Assembly: GCA_020631735.1 (NCBI GenBank)
Contig: CM036201.1
Coordinates: forward strand, 79,088,502-79,152,501
DNA from: Saccharum officinarum
Lineage: Eukaryota > Streptophyta > Magnoliopsida > Poales > Poaceae
Reading direction: 5' to 3'
DNA length: 64,000 bases
Part shown: positions 34,521 to 47,163 of the stretch, one piece after another
How the letters are laid out: every line of letters begins with the position of its first letter
Position numbering within the stretch: position 1 is the first letter of the stretch
Notes under the pieces: generated by a model
Told to the model about the DNA's origin: nothing
What the model saw: the letters and a program-made list of their open reading frames with translations, nothing else
Database searches by the model: none
Position numbers and translations under genes: made by a program

Positions 34521-35439
34521 GTAATTCTGCGATGACTTTCCTGATTGTTCATGTATTATGTACATAGCATGCTCTATCTGAACATACACGGAGGGTGCTA
34601 GCAGCTTCGAGACCTTTTCCACCAATGACACTCCTTGTTTCCCCGATGAGCCGGGCCGTCATAGCTTTCTTGTGCACCTCTGCCAACTCAGCCGACTCAG
34701 GGTTCTTAGCATACGGAGTCGACCCCACCGGCACGACAGCGCCGCCCTTCAGACCAGTGGACTTACCCTACAACCCAGCATCGTCACCGAGGAGGACAGC
34801 CCGTGAAGCGTGGTCGTCGAGGAGGTTGACTAGTATTGTTGGTATGGTTGTATGGATGTGAACTAATATAGACCTGGATTCCTAAAGACTCGAAGCGTAT
34901 TAGTCGTTTTCTAACAATTTACTAGAGGCAATGTCTAGTACGGTCCCTCGGATGCATCGAGGCAAAGGACAAATCAACATTGAAACGATGTTGGCTTTGT
35001 AGCTTCGTACGCTATTCAGGTACCGTCACTTCAACAAAGTAAACTCAGTACGCATATACGTTGTAGCCTTTGCAGTGAGTTGTCACGTCATCGTTATTTA
35101 GCCTTTGCAACGAGTATTCACATCAACACAACCAGCATAGTGCGAGGACATTTCACATAAACCTTCACAGACTTAGTGGTTGTGTTCGGAAAAGAGAAGC
35201 ACATCGGGTGGTGGTTATGTTGGACAAAACAAGGGATACACATGAAGTAGTGCAATCGGCATTGCAGGAGCCAACAGGCATGTCGGCTGTTGGAGGGACG
35301 GCTGGCATGTCGGCCGGCCGATGGCCGACAGGAATGCAATCGGCACGGACAAGCCGTCTTGGCGAGCGTCCATGTCCGCGCCACGTAGGCCTATCAGCCG
35401 CTGAGCTACCGACAAGGGTCCTTTCGGCCGCTGGGCATA

Positions 35440-36727
35440 GTCACCGGGAACGTGGTACGGTGCCACGTTCCATGTTCCGGGAACATGCGTTCCCGTTCCG
35501 GGAATATAGATTTCCATGCAGCCCGAGGCACGATGACCCGGCCCATGGCCCGAGATTTTGGCCCGGCCCAAGCCCGGCCCGTCCCGAAGACGCGCGGGCC
35601 TGGGCTGGCCCAGCCCGGAGCTTAGGCCGTGCTTGGGCTGACCTCTGAGCCCGTGGGCTGGCACGGCCCGGCCCGAGAAAAGGCAACAGCCCGACAGCAG
35701 CCCGAAGCCACAGTGAGCCTGCCTCCCCTCCTCCCCCGGCCTTCCAACGGCCCAGCCCACTTGCGCCCCCGCTCCATATATAAGGAGCACAGCAGGGAGA
35801 GCCCCCTCCAAACCCTAACCTAATCCATTCACTTCCCATCCCGCGCCGCGTCGCTTTCATCCTCTTCGTTGTTTGCTCTCGCGGTCTAGCCTCGCTCGGC
35901 TCAAGCAGTGAAGCTTCGCCTCTCGCCGTCGCCGCGCCGATCTTGCCTCATCCGTCGTCTCTGGTCCGCCGTCCCTGATGCCGGTGGCCCCGCCCCACCT
36001 CCCTTACCCCTCGCTCTCATTCTCAAGTCTCAACCCTCTAGATCTGGTCATGTGAGTAAGTGAGATCTCGTCCCTCCATCGCTCGCCGTCCTCGCTAACG
36101 GAGTCGTCTTCTCCCTTGGCTCGGGGTCCTCGTCTTCTCCGGCACTGGGCTCCGGTTGTGAACCTATGAACCTATGAACTTATGAGCTGTGTTGTACTCT
36201 TTTCCTTTGTATGGTTTCTCATAAGGGTGAGTTTTACCTACAAAGGTTTTTAATGAGGCAGCATTACACAAACAACTCAATATTATTATCTTTTACATCT
36301 TATCTCTAGACTCTGGCTGTGAATTCTATGAATTTTGTGAACTTGTGAATTGTGATTGTGATTCTGTGAATTTTTGTGAATTTTCTTTTAGCGGGCTATG
36401 GGCCGGCACGGCCCGTAGATTTTGATCGGGCTGCTCGGGCGGCACGGCACGTTTTTTTGGCCCGAAGGGCCGTGCCTAAGCTCAAAATGAAGCACGAGGC
36501 CCGTTAAGGCACGGCCCGAGAGGCACGGCGGGCTGTGCCGGCCTGATAGCCTTCGGGTCGTGCCTACCTCGGGCCCGGGCCGGGCCGGACAGGGCCGGCC
36601 CGATGGCCATCTATATCCGGGAACATGGATCAGTTTCGTCCCAACAGTGAAAAATTCTTTCTCAAGGAGCGTTCCACGTTCCACGATCCTCGTTCCACGA
36701 CCCAATCGTTCTGGGAACTTTGTGACT
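35440..36727. mobile_element. hAT-like non-autonomous element nested in the MULE
   Basis: The arms are inverted: left CGTTCCGGGAATATAGAT near 35,492, right the inverse of ATCTATATCCGGGAACATG near 36,610. Both are followed inward by GGCCCGGCCC/GGGCCGGGCC tracts and CACGGCCCG motifs. Outer sequences are GGAACGT/ACGTTCC-rich. Between them lies a GC-rich stretch with a TATA-like CCATATATAAGG at 35,774, but no transposase domain. Classification as hAT rests on the GGAAC-rich ends and is inferred. Confidence 0.5.
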
Positions 36728-36836
36728 GTGCCGCTGGGTTGCCAACACGGTGCTATATCTGCTATTTTTTTATAACAGCTTCCATATTTGCAATTAATCA
36801 TTAAAAAATATTATTTAAAATAAATTCCTCCTTGCA

Positions 36837-37050
36837 ATGGCAATTATGCAAAGATCCGGAATTTGCATTTGCTATGCAAACTTCCATACAATTTCTGCTG
36901 CTTTGTGGCCATTGATGTTCATGTTTATTTTCTTCAAGTTGGTAGCTCCATGTTTCTTGGAGGGCATTTGGATGAAATAGTGGCCTCTCTGAACAAATGA
37001 CTAGTGGCCCCTGATGTTAATTTGGTTAACGATGGCCTGTCTGAACAAAT
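36837..37050. other. Spacer between the MULE and the LINE tail
   Basis: Contains a 53-bp spaced direct repeat (TGGCCTCTCTGAACAAATGA at 36,980 and TGGCCTGTCTGAACAAATGA at 37,033). No gene. Confidence 0.5.
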
Positions 37051-37184
37051 GATTATTTTTTTTGATCCTTCACCAGGCTCTACGGCCTTATATTACGAGA
37101 CTCAAGCTCAGGTAAATCGCGAGCAGCCCAACGATTTACAAACTCCGGGAGGGGATCAGTCCATAGACAAAACTGACCCGGGTC

Positions 37185-38698
37185 CTAACTCATACCCAAA
37201 CTAGCAAGCTCGTGCGCAGACGAGTTACAAGACCTCGGAATCTTACAAATACTTGTGCAACTAAAACTATCTAGGAGAAGACTGCAGATATTTGTGAACA
37301 AACCACCTCCAATAGCCAAATCTCTAGACGACGAAGTGATCGCATCTTTCAACAGTGAGGAATCAGTCTCAAGCACAACCTGGGAAATGCCGAAGTGCTC
37401 CGCTGCTTCTAGTGCTTGCTTGCACGCCATCGTCTCTGCGAGCATAGCATCATGCACCGGGCCAAGGTTCCCTGCCCCAGCTAGGACAGCAGAACCGTCA
37501 TGGTCACGGATTATGAAACCCCATGTGTCAGCCTTGGTCTCCTTTCTGAAGGCACCATCAACATTTATCTTGAGGATATCAGGTGGAGGCGGTGACCATC
37601 TCTGGGTGGGTGATGCCGACGATGCCGATGCTTCAGCGCTTGACATCTGAATGTCAGACACCATACCAACTACCGCTCTCACCGTCTCTTGGCATGCTGG
37701 CATAAGCTCACCAGCATTCACTTTATTCCTCACGTCCCACCAGTGCCAAAGAAGCACAATCACAATGAGACCAACATCCGTTCTCAGTTTCATAACTTTA
37801 GATATGAACTCCTCTGCAGTATTGGTATGCAGCAGCTGAAGCCTGATATGTTCAATTCCCAACTCCCTCCAACACTGCCGGATAGCTTTGCATTTTATAA
37901 AACAATGGCCACCATCCTCATCAAAACAGAAACAAACCGGGCATCTAGTGTCCAGTCGAATTCCTCGTCTGCCAATGTTTTGTTTGAGGGCCAAACTATT
38001 GTGAGCAACCCTCCACACGAATTGCTTGATCTTAGGAGGACCAGGGAGTCTCCAAATTTTCTTCCAAATATTACCACCAGTGTCATTAGGTGGGCTGGAT
38101 GATTCACCTTTTTGACGAGTGCGCATAAGCTCAGCTTCATCTTCTAGCACATGGTAAGCCGAGTTTACAGAAAATATGCCTTTTTGATCAAAGTGCCAGG
38201 CCACAATGTCTTCACAATCAACATGTACTGGGATGGCTAGAATGTTCAGCGCATCTTCTTCCAAAAGAGATCCTTCACTAGGTCAATATCCCAAGAACCG
38301 GTATATGGGTAAATCAACTCAGAGACTTTGGACAGTAAGGTGCCAGCTCGGGGAGTTCTTGGACGCCTAGTAAACCCTACAGGAATCCATGGGTCCTCCC
38401 AAATGCGAACACTGCTTCCATCACCTATCCTCCAAATAATTCCTTTCTCCATTGCTCTTAGTCCCCTGACCAAGCTGCGCCAAGTATATGACATCCCAGG
38501 CCCTTCCTTTGCAGCCCACAAATTACCATCAGGCCAGTATCTAGCTTTCAACAAGCGAGCACAGAGTGATTTCGGCTGCTGGACCAGACGCCAGCTTTGG
38601 TGGGCTAGTATTGCAAGATTGAACAGGTGCAAGTCCCGATATCCCAGCCCATCCTTCTCCTTTCGACTTGATAGTGTTTGCCAGGAAAGCCAATGCAA
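37185..38698 (-). pseudogene. LINE ORF2 zf-RVT and RNase H domains
   Basis: Two overlapping frames, 38,698-38,246 (HWLSWQTLSSRKEKDGLGY, then the WRIGDGSSVRIWEDPWIP segment) and 38,264-37,185. The second has the zf-RVT core KIKQFVWRVAHNSLALKQN with CPVCFCFDEDGGHCFIKC, and a plant-type RNase H (KINVDGAFRKETKADTWGFI, AETMACKQALEAAEHFGISQ, VLETDSSLL, NSSAHELASLGMS). The frame change near 38,255 is one more break. Confidence 0.88.
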
Positions 38699-38873
38699 CT
38701 TCTTCTCATTTTTCCTGTTGTGCCCACCATAATCTGCATATCATGGTACTGATCTCATTACACAAAGACTTGGTGAGGTCAAAGCAAGACATAGCATAGC
38801 TCGGTATCGCTTGCGCAACGACTTTAATTAGTGTTTCTTTTCTAGCTCTTGACAACAATTTTTCCTTCCAACC

Positions 38874-39992
38874 CTAGATGCACTTCCATACTCTATCCTT
38901 CAAATATGCAAACATTTTGGATCGAGATCGACCCATATACACTGGCAACCCAAGGTACTTATCACTTTTAGCTTCTTGAGATAAGTTCAGGGCAGCCATA
39001 AACTCCGTCTTCTTTGACTGCCCACAATTCTTACTGAACAAGATTGATGATTTGTCCTTATTTATTACTTGCCCCGAGCATTCCTCATAAAGTTGCAGCA
39101 CATGTCGCAGATAATTTTCATTCCCATCATTAACTTTCAGGAGAAGCAAAGAATCATCCGCAAAAAGTAAGTGAGTTATACTTGGTGCACCTTCACATAT
39201 AGTAACACCCTCCAAATTTCCAACACTTTCAGCTTCGTGCAGCAGCCCTGAAAAACCTTCAGCACATATTAGAAACAGGTATGGAGACAGGGGATCCCCT
39301 TGCCGCAAACCTCTTGTAGGAACAATCTCCTCAGTCAAATCACCATTCACCTTAATTTTGTATGAAACAATAGAAACACACTGCATTATCAATTTGATCC
39401 ATCGGCTATCAAATCCCAACCTCTCCATCATTCTTTCTAAGAAATTCCATTCCACTCTATCATAGGCTTTCCTCATATCAAGTTTTAGTGCTGCATAGAA
39501 ATCCCCGCCACTCCTCTTATTCTGAAGAAAATGAGTCAGCTCATAAGCAACCAATACATTATCAGTAATGAGTCGCCCTGGGACAAATGCACTTTGATTC
39601 TGTGAAATAACCTCAGGGAGTATCAATTTTAATCGGTTTGCTAGCACCTTGGAAGCGATCTTGTATAATACATTGCACAAGCTAATAGGTCTAAGATCCT
39701 TCAAACTCTCCGGATTAGGCACCTTTGGGATCAATACCACAACAGTTTCATTCCAAGAGCGAGGCAAGACACCACCATTCAAAAAATGCAACACCTCTCT
39801 AGTGATATCCTCCCCAACAGTATCCCAATATTTTTTATAGAACAGGGAGGTCATACCATCAGCACCAGGTGCTTTGAGATCACCTATCGCATCTAGACCA
39901 CTTCTCACCTCTTCTGCTGTAAAAGGCCGAAGAAGAGAACTATTCATCTCATCGGAAACTTTAGGTGACATTTGCGATATTAATTCCTCCAT
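38874..39992 (-). pseudogene. LINE ORF2 reverse transcriptase domain
   Basis: A 372-residue open frame with the non-LTR reverse transcriptase blocks LKAPGADGMTSLFYKKYW, LIPKVPNPESLKDLRPISLC, NQSAFVPGRLITDNVLVA, ALKLDMRKAYDRVEW, RGLRQGDPLSPYLFLICAE and the catalytic LLFADDSLLLL. It ends at a premature stop just after DRVWKCI; coding similarity continues (ARKETLIKVVAQAIPSYAMS) downstream. Confidence 0.92.
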
Positions 39993-40023
39993 ATGAGAAC
40001 CTGCAGTGGCAGTGAATAAGCTT

Positions 40024-41233
40024 TTATAAAAAATTAGAAATCAGGTTCATGATTGCCCCTTTATCTTCTACTACCACGCCACCCTCCGTCACCAATCTAC
40101 TAATCCAATTCCTCCGTTTTCGTTCAGATGCATATTGGTGAAAGAAACGTGAACTCCTATCACCTTTGTCCAGCCAATGGACCTTAGCTCTCTGGCGCCA
40201 GTATAGATTTTTCTTCTCCTCCAACTTCTCCAACTTGAATTTCAGAATTTCCTCCCTGCGCACTGAATCACCAGACACCACTCTCCTCCTACACTCCTCC
40301 AACGCCTTGTTTTTTTTTATACTTTTCTCCAGCCCGCCAAGAACATTTCTCCCCCAATCTCCTAGCTCACGCGCAACATTCTGTATTGCACCACCCACAC
40401 CATCCCCTCTCGCCTCCATGGAAGTCTTCCAGGTATTCACCACAATAGTGGCACACTCCTCCTCCTGCACCCAGCTCGCCTCAAAACGAAAAACCGGTGG
40501 CCCTCTCCTCCCTCCATCACACCGAGGAGGACTTGTATCCACGACAACCGCGCGATGATCAGAGTGATGAGGTTCCCCATTAATCACACAATGTAACGGA
40601 AACCTTGTCATCAATTCATTATTTGCCACCGCCCTGTCCAAACGCTCACGAATGTAAAGGGTACTGGTATGACTATTATTGCGCCATGTGAAAGGGTCCC
40701 CTTCAAAGCCCAAATCCGACAAGTCACAATCTTCCAAAGCTTCTCGGAATCTATCCATACAGCCTTGGCCACGTGGAACTCCCCCCTCCTTCTCACATGC
40801 CAAAAGAATTTCATTAAAGTCACCCCAAGCACAGCCACGGTCGCCTTTGTGCTGCATTAAGAACGCGCAGCGCTTTCCACGACAAGTACTTATTCTCCGT
40901 GCTCGGCTCGCCATAGAAACCAGTGAGCCGCCACAAGAAACCATCCTCCTTCGTCACATCCGCATCAATGTACAAGCGCGAGATGCCACGCACATGTAGA
41001 TTGATCCCCCTTCGCCAGAAAATTGCAAGTCCACCACTACGCGTATCAGAACAGTCTTTCACAATCATGTTCGACAAGCCCAGTTTCCACCTCAAACCTT
41101 TGATCCTACTCTCATCCATTTTTGTTTCGGACAAGAATAGAACATCGGGGTCCTCCTCCTTCTGAGCGTTCAGAAGGCCACGAATTGCCGCGCCGTTTCC
41201 CAACCCACGGCAATTCCAAGCTATTATCTTCAT
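40024..41233 (-). pseudogene. LINE ORF2 endonuclease domain (frameshifted)
   Basis: Begins MKIIAWNCRGLGNGAAIRGL and has the AP-endonuclease fold motifs FLSETKMDESRI, GLAIFWRRGINLHV, GDFNEILLACEKEGG and SDHRAVVVDT. This domain nicks target DNA to prime reverse transcription. A frameshift near 40,835 separates the first 137 residues from GDFNEIL onward, and a second at a T-run near 40,026 separates it from the reverse transcriptase. Confidence 0.88.
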
Positions 41234-42087
41234 TGGGACCCGCAGGGCTGTTCTGACAGCCCCGCTGCAACAATTTTGGATTCAGACTCTTTCTCCACCG
41301 AGCCCCTTTGTTTTGATTTCTTTACACCACTCAGCCCGTCAATGTCCATCTCCTCCTCCTCTCCTTTCCTTTTCTTCTGTAACGTCTCTGCTCTCCTCTC
41401 CCCCACCGGCTTCTTATCATCTTTTTTTATCCTCTTAAACTTACGCAAAGCTTTGTCTTTCTCCCCTTCCTCCTTATCTTTCACGGCTAGATGGTCCTGC
41501 ATGTGCTGCATGGTACTGTTCACGTGCAGCTCCCCTTGCTTCCCTCCCTGCCCTGCCAAAACCTCCCTGTCCACCTCCTTAGGGAACAGCTCCGTCTTCA
41601 CAGCGCTGGAAGGATGCTCCGTAGGCTGCACCTCCTTTATTGGGCTGGTTACCTTCTCACCCTCATTCATCTTCTTCTTTCCCTCATTCTCCTTCTCCGA
41701 GTCCTTCCGCCAAGATGGACCATCTGACCGAGATTTGCCGCCACTGCTCCAGCTATCAGATCGCCCGGCTCTCCATGTTCCCGATCCTCCACTTCTACCT
41801 GGCTGCAACCCACCTTGCTCCTGGTTCTTATAGCCACCCGGCTTTCGAGTGGGTATGAAACGCAGCTCCCTACTGTATGGAGCTGGCTCATCCTTCCCCA
41901 ACTTCTTGTGTGCCCAGTAGCTGCTTCTTCTCAAGACATTTTTTTTTTCCAGATTATACTCCAAAGTCTTAAGTATCCATGATTTACTTTGTCCTGATAT
42001 ATTACTGTAAGTATATATTGCTATACCAGACTTGATGTGCTTTAATGGGAGGCATCTTTTATCATTATTTTTTAGAACTTTCCTCAA
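41230..42087 (-). CDS. LINE ORF1 (gag-like), partial
   Basis: A 285-residue open frame, mostly low-complexity and charged (KKDDKKPVGERR, KRKGEEEEMDIDG) with Gly/Ser-rich spacer (GGSGTWRAGRSDSWSSGG), as in the C-terminal half of plant L1 ORF1 proteins that bind element RNA. The N-terminal DUF4283/zinc-knuckle part is not present, so ORF1 is probably truncated; the first about 50 residues look foreign. Its stop overlaps the ORF2 start as ATGA at 41,233-41,230. Confidence 0.7.
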   Translation of the reverse strand: MRKVLKNNDKRCLPLKHIKSGIAIYTYSNISGQSKSWILKTLEYNLEKKNVLRRSSYWAHKKLGKDEPAPYSRELRFIPTRKPGGYKNQEQGGLQPGRSGGSGTWRAGRSDSWSSGGKSRSDGPSWRKDSEKENEGKKKMNEGEKVTSPIKEVQPTEHPSSAVKTELFPKEVDREVLAGQGGKQGELHVNSTMQHMQDHLAVKDKEEGEKDKALRKFKRIKKDDKKPVGERRAETLQKKRKGEEEEMDIDGLSGVKKSKQRGSVEKESESKIVAAGLSEQPCGSQ

Positions 42088-42115
42088 GCTGGTTTAACGT
42101 GTGAGCGTCTTCTCC

Positions 42116-43880
<1,765 letters not shown>

Positions 43881-43883
43881 TGA

Positions 43884-44126
43884 GGCCCGGTTTAGTTTGC
43901 AAAAGATTTTGTAAAATTTTTCAGATTCCCCGTCACATCGAATCTTTAGACACATGCATGAAGCATTAAATATAGATAAAAAATAAAACTAATTACACAG
44001 TTTAGACGAAATTCACGAGACGAATCTTTTAAGCCTAGTTAGTCTATGATTGGATAATATTTATCAAATAACAACGAAATTGCTACAGTATCATTTTTCA
44101 AAAAATTTCGGGAACTAAACATGCCC
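43884..44126. mobile_element. Tourist/PIF-Harbinger MITE
   Basis: Ends GGCCCGGTTTAGTTTGC and the inverse GGGAACTAAACATGCCC, with TGA at 43,881-43,883 and 44,127-44,129. Internal GACGAATCTTTTAAGCCTA and TAATTACACAGTTTAGACG are shared with the element at 31,020-31,266. Confidence 0.85.
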
Positions 44127-44130
44127 TGAG

Positions 44131-44530
44131 CATGCTTGGGTGCCGACAGGTTGAATCCAATCATATCTTTCATCTTCTCGTTGCTTGAGGCCACGGCCCA
44201 CCACCGTTTTCTCTCTCGCGCAGACGCGTTCCTCGGGCTTCCACGAAAAAATTGAGTTTGGGCGGATGTTTTGGTTCCTCCGTTTTGTGAAGCAACACTT
44301 TCCTTTCCAGAGGAACGGTAGGCTTTATTCCTTCGATCCAAACGGCATGTGACGTCACCGAAACGGTGGAATCATATTCCTGTAAAATTCCTTTAGGAAT
44401 CCTACGTTCCAAACGACCCCTTAGAGTTTGATGAAAACATGACCCGAAATAAGCCAAGAGCAAGGTGGAAAAACAACGAGAAATTGAGTTGCTTCAGAAC
44501 TCACACAACGCTATATAACCTCCATCCATC
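44131..44530. other. 3' flank of the membrane-protein gene
   Basis: Contains a partial MITE with GAATCATATTCCTG/CAAACGACCCCTT (about 44,330-44,422). No gene. Confidence 0.4.
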
Positions 44531-45238
44531 CTAGGTGCAGAGGATGAACTTGCCGGAGGGCAAGGCGGCGGCGGCGACGGCGAGGAGGCAGAGTGTGACG
44601 ACGTTCTGCCGACACCACCGGAGCGGTGCCCACGCGCCCGCGCCCTCCACGCTAGCGCACTTGGCCCTCGTCACCCCGTACTGCGGCTCCTTGGACAGGT
44701 CGAACGCGGCGCCCTTCATGCGGAGCTCCTGCACGGCCCGCGCGAGGGCGCGCGCGTCGCCGCGGTCCCGGCGCAGCCGCGCCGCGGCGCGCCAGTAGGC
44801 GCACACCCGGAGCTGCACGGCCGCGGCGAGCGCGAGCGACGCCGCCAGGGACAGGGACGACGGCGCCCACCACCTCCTGCACGCGGCGGAAGGGGAAGGG
44901 GAAGCGGCGGCGGCGGCCACGGACGCGGCGAAGAGGAGCGCGAGGGAGAGGCCGTGGAAGGCGAGGAAGGCCGCGCAGAGGTAGAAGGCGTCCCGGCGCG
45001 CCGCGTCCATGCGCGCCTCCAGCGCGCACGCGCGGCGGCCCAGGCGGTCCTCCTCCCGCTGCCACAGCTTGAGCAGCAGCAGGTGCCCCGCGCTCGCCGC
45101 GATCTCCCCGAGCGGGTGGCCCTCGCCCGCCGCCGTCGAATTGTCAAGAAAGGCCTCCTCGCCTCCGGAGGATTCTCCACCGTCGACGACGACCGGGATC
45201 TCCACGACGTGGGCCTCGTTCTTGGCCGGCTCCGCCAT
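44531..45238 (-). CDS. Uncharacterised plant membrane protein, three predicted helices
   Basis: An intact single-exon frame of 235 residues, very GC-rich. Residues 1-50 are acidic and soluble; 52-82 form a charged, probably helical segment (LLLLKLWQREEDRLGRRACA). Hydrophobic segments lie at about 84-113 (FYLCAAFLAFHGLSLALLFA), 125-147 (PSSLSLAASLALAAAVQLRV) and 211-228 (NVVTLCLLAVAAAALPSG). Between the second and third is a basic stretch (AARLRRDRGDARALARAVQE) and KGAAFDLSKEPQYGVTRAK. I do not recognise a named family. The consistent coding bias, in-frame integrity and clean start favour a real gene. It is divergent from the BURP gene, with 743 bp between start codons. Confidence 0.75.
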   Translation of the reverse strand: MAEPAKNEAHVVEIPVVVDGGESSGGEEAFLDNSTAAGEGHPLGEIAASAGHLLLLKLWQREEDRLGRRACALEARMDAARRDAFYLCAAFLAFHGLSLALLFAASVAAAAASPSPSAACRRWWAPSSLSLAASLALAAAVQLRVCAYWRAAARLRRDRGDARALARAVQELRMKGAAFDLSKEPQYGVTRAKCASVEGAGAWAPLRWCRQNVVTLCLLAVAAAALPSGKFILCT

Positions 45239-45981
45239 GGCAAAGGTCGTCGGTTCTTGGTTTCTTTCCTTGTGTAGGAAGAACGGATCTTTGTCGGGAA
45301 CGGACTGGGGGGAGGAAACAGGGAAAGCGGCGATCTCTCAAGGAAAGATCCGAGCTGATGTGAGATGCAAGTCCGGTAGGGGACGCGCAGATGGAAAGGC
45401 GAGAGTGGAAGCACGGTGATCGATCTGCCGGCTGCCGTGGGTTGGGCGCGGCGCGGGTTAAGGACGAGGGGATGGCGCTGCGTCCAACGGTCGGGTGGCC
45501 GAGCGCTTCTGGGAGAGGCACGCAACGGTCACATCTTGGTTGGGCCTTGTAGTGTTTTCGTGGGCCACAAGAGGCCCATAGACCTTGATGGCTGTTATGT
45601 GTGGGAGATATTGGGCCCAAAGTCATAGACCGGTGTGACGCGCGGGAGATCGAGAGCAGCGTCACCACTATCCGATGCCGTAGGCGTGTGCGGACAACGC
45701 CGGCGACGAGCTGAGCCGACGACGCGATACGCCGAGCACCGCGGATGTCACGCCGAAGATTATATTCCCCGGGGGTCGAGCGCATCGCTCGTCACACCGG
45801 GCGTGCCGTAGCTCTTCCGTTACCTCCGGGCTTCTTCGAGCACTCCATTTCCATGGCGCTCGACGGCATGTCGCACCTATAAGTATCCGCCTTCCGGGTC
45901 AGCTTGTTTGCACACGACAAGTCCAGGGAGACGTGGCTTGCTTCTGCCTCCCTCGGCCGGCTGCATCCTGTCCCGGCAGCC
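45239..45981. promoter_or_regulatory. Shared divergent intergenic region
   Basis: Separates the start codons of the - strand membrane protein and the + strand BURP gene. On the BURP side a TATA-like CTATAAGTA lies at 45,878-45,886, about 100 bp before the ATG. Both leaders are GC-rich. Antisense open frames here are composition artefacts. Confidence 0.45.
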
Positions 45982-47163
45982 ATGGCGCGCTTCGCCTCCG
46001 CCGTCCTCCTCGCCGCTGCCCTGCTCATGGTAAGGATCGATCGAACCCCCCGCTGGTCAGTGCACGTAAGGTAGAGGAAGACGCATTCACGAATTCCTCC
46101 TTGCGTCCCCTCCCCCTGGGCTGCACTTGTGCAGGCTGGACGGCTGACGCATGCGGGGCCATCCACGACGGCCGAGGAGGTGTTCTGGCGCGCACTCCTG
46201 CCAGGCTCCGCCGTGCCGGACGCCGTCCTCCAGCTCCTACGCCCAGGTCGGTTCTCCTCTCCCTTTGCTGGTTCTATCTTGGAGAATGTACGGTTTGATC
46301 AGGGAGCAATGCACTTGCACGCGTGAATGGAACGTTCAGCGACGACTACATCACCTACGAAGCGCCCATCGAGCCAAGGGGTACCGGCCAGCGGCGGCGC
46401 GAGAGACGACGGCGAATTCAAAGGCTACGAGTTCGGCTACGACGCGCCCAGCGAGCGCTCTCACCGCGCGACGCCGACGGCCCCGACGGCGGTGTTCTTC
46501 CACGAGGAGGCGGTGCGCGTGGGTGAGCGCCTGCCGCTCCACTTCCGGGCCGCGGCGCCAGCCGCGCTGGGTCTCCTGCCGCGCGGCGTCGCGGACTCCA
46601 TCCCGTTCACGACGGCGGCGCTTCCGGCCGTCCTCGCGCTCTTGGGCGTCCCGCCGGGCTCATCCAGGGCCGCCGCCATGGCGGAGACGCTGCGCACCTG
46701 CGAGCGGCCCCCGCCAGTCGCCGGGGAGGCCAGGTTCTGCGCCACGTCGCTGGAGGCCATGGTGGAGCGCGCCGTGGCGGCGCTGGGCACGCGCGACGTC
46801 CGTGCGGTCACCTCCGCGCTGCCCCTCGCGGGGCTGCCGCCGCAGGCGTACACCGTCCGCGCCGTGCGGCGCATCGGCGGCGGCGCCAGCTTCGTGGCGT
46901 GCCACGACGAGGCGTACCCGTACACCGTGTACTGGTGCCACGGCACGGGGCCCGCCAGGGCGTACCTGGTGGAGATGGAGGGCGCCCGCGGCGGCGGCGC
47001 CGTCACCGTGGCCTTTGTCTGCCACACCGACACGTCCCGGTGGAACCCGGAGCACGTCTCGTTCAAGGTCCTCGGCACCAAGCCCGGTGGCGCGCCCGTC
47101 TGCCACCTGATGCCGTACGGCCACATCATCTGGGCCAAGAACGTGAAGCCCTCGCCGGCGTGA
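45982..47163 (+). CDS. BURP-domain secreted protein (5' frame ambiguous)
   Basis: Exon 1 (45982-46029) encodes the signal peptide [16 protein letters not shown]. Exon 2 is 46135-46246 ([20 protein letters not shown]). Exon 3 runs to 47163 and holds a full BURP domain: [20 protein letters not shown] at its start and CH-X10-CH-X26-CH-X25-CH-X8-W at its end. BURP proteins are plant-specific cell-wall or secretory proteins tied to stress and development. The start of exon 3 is uncertain. An acceptor at 46,302 gives a protein-like stretch ([18 protein letters not shown]) that is out of frame with the BURP domain, while the acceptor TTCAG at 46,339 gives an open frame through to the end but an unusual linker ([15 protein letters not shown]). 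So either a 1-bp frameshift inactivates the gene or the second acceptor is used. Confidence 0.85.

Larger units (their letters stand above)
32835..36827. mobile_element. Mutator-like element with 9-bp target duplication
   Basis: The left end, AGATTTTTTAAATAATATTT and on to ATTGCAAATAT at 32,885, is the inverse of the right end (36,783-36,827, ATATTTGCAATTAATCATT and on). CTCCTTGCA occurs directly outside both ends (32,826-32,834 and 36,828-36,836), giving a 9-bp target duplication as made by Mutator transposases; one adjacent A is shared, so the border may shift by 1 bp. The interior has a decayed coding piece at about 33,777-34,140 (IYHGNGEIKYGDSGVDLSEF) consistent with the N-terminus of MuDR-type transposases. 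A hAT-like insertion occupies about 35,440-36,727. Confidence 0.8.
37054..42090 (-). mobile_element. L1-type LINE, nearly complete
   Basis: On the - strand it holds ORF1 (42,087-41,230), endonuclease, reverse transcriptase, zf-RVT and an RNase H domain, and ends in an A-tail (T-run at 37,056-37,063 on the + strand). It is broken by frameshifts and stops. The 5' end near 42,090 abuts a long (TG)n tract. No target duplication could be identified. Confidence 0.92.

Noticed and set aside
35215..35860. Open frames of 139-198 residues on the - strand
   Set aside because: They run through the GC-rich GGGCCCGG tracts of the hAT-like element and show no domain.
44652..45785. Long open frames overlapping the membrane-protein gene in other frames and strands
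   Set aside because: Arg/Pro-rich composition artefacts; only the 235-residue frame has hydrophobic helices and a clean start.
46151..47110. A 319-residue open frame on the + strand and a 305-residue one on the - strand
   Set aside because: Both overlap the BURP coding exon in other frames and are Arg/Ser-rich products of high GC content.
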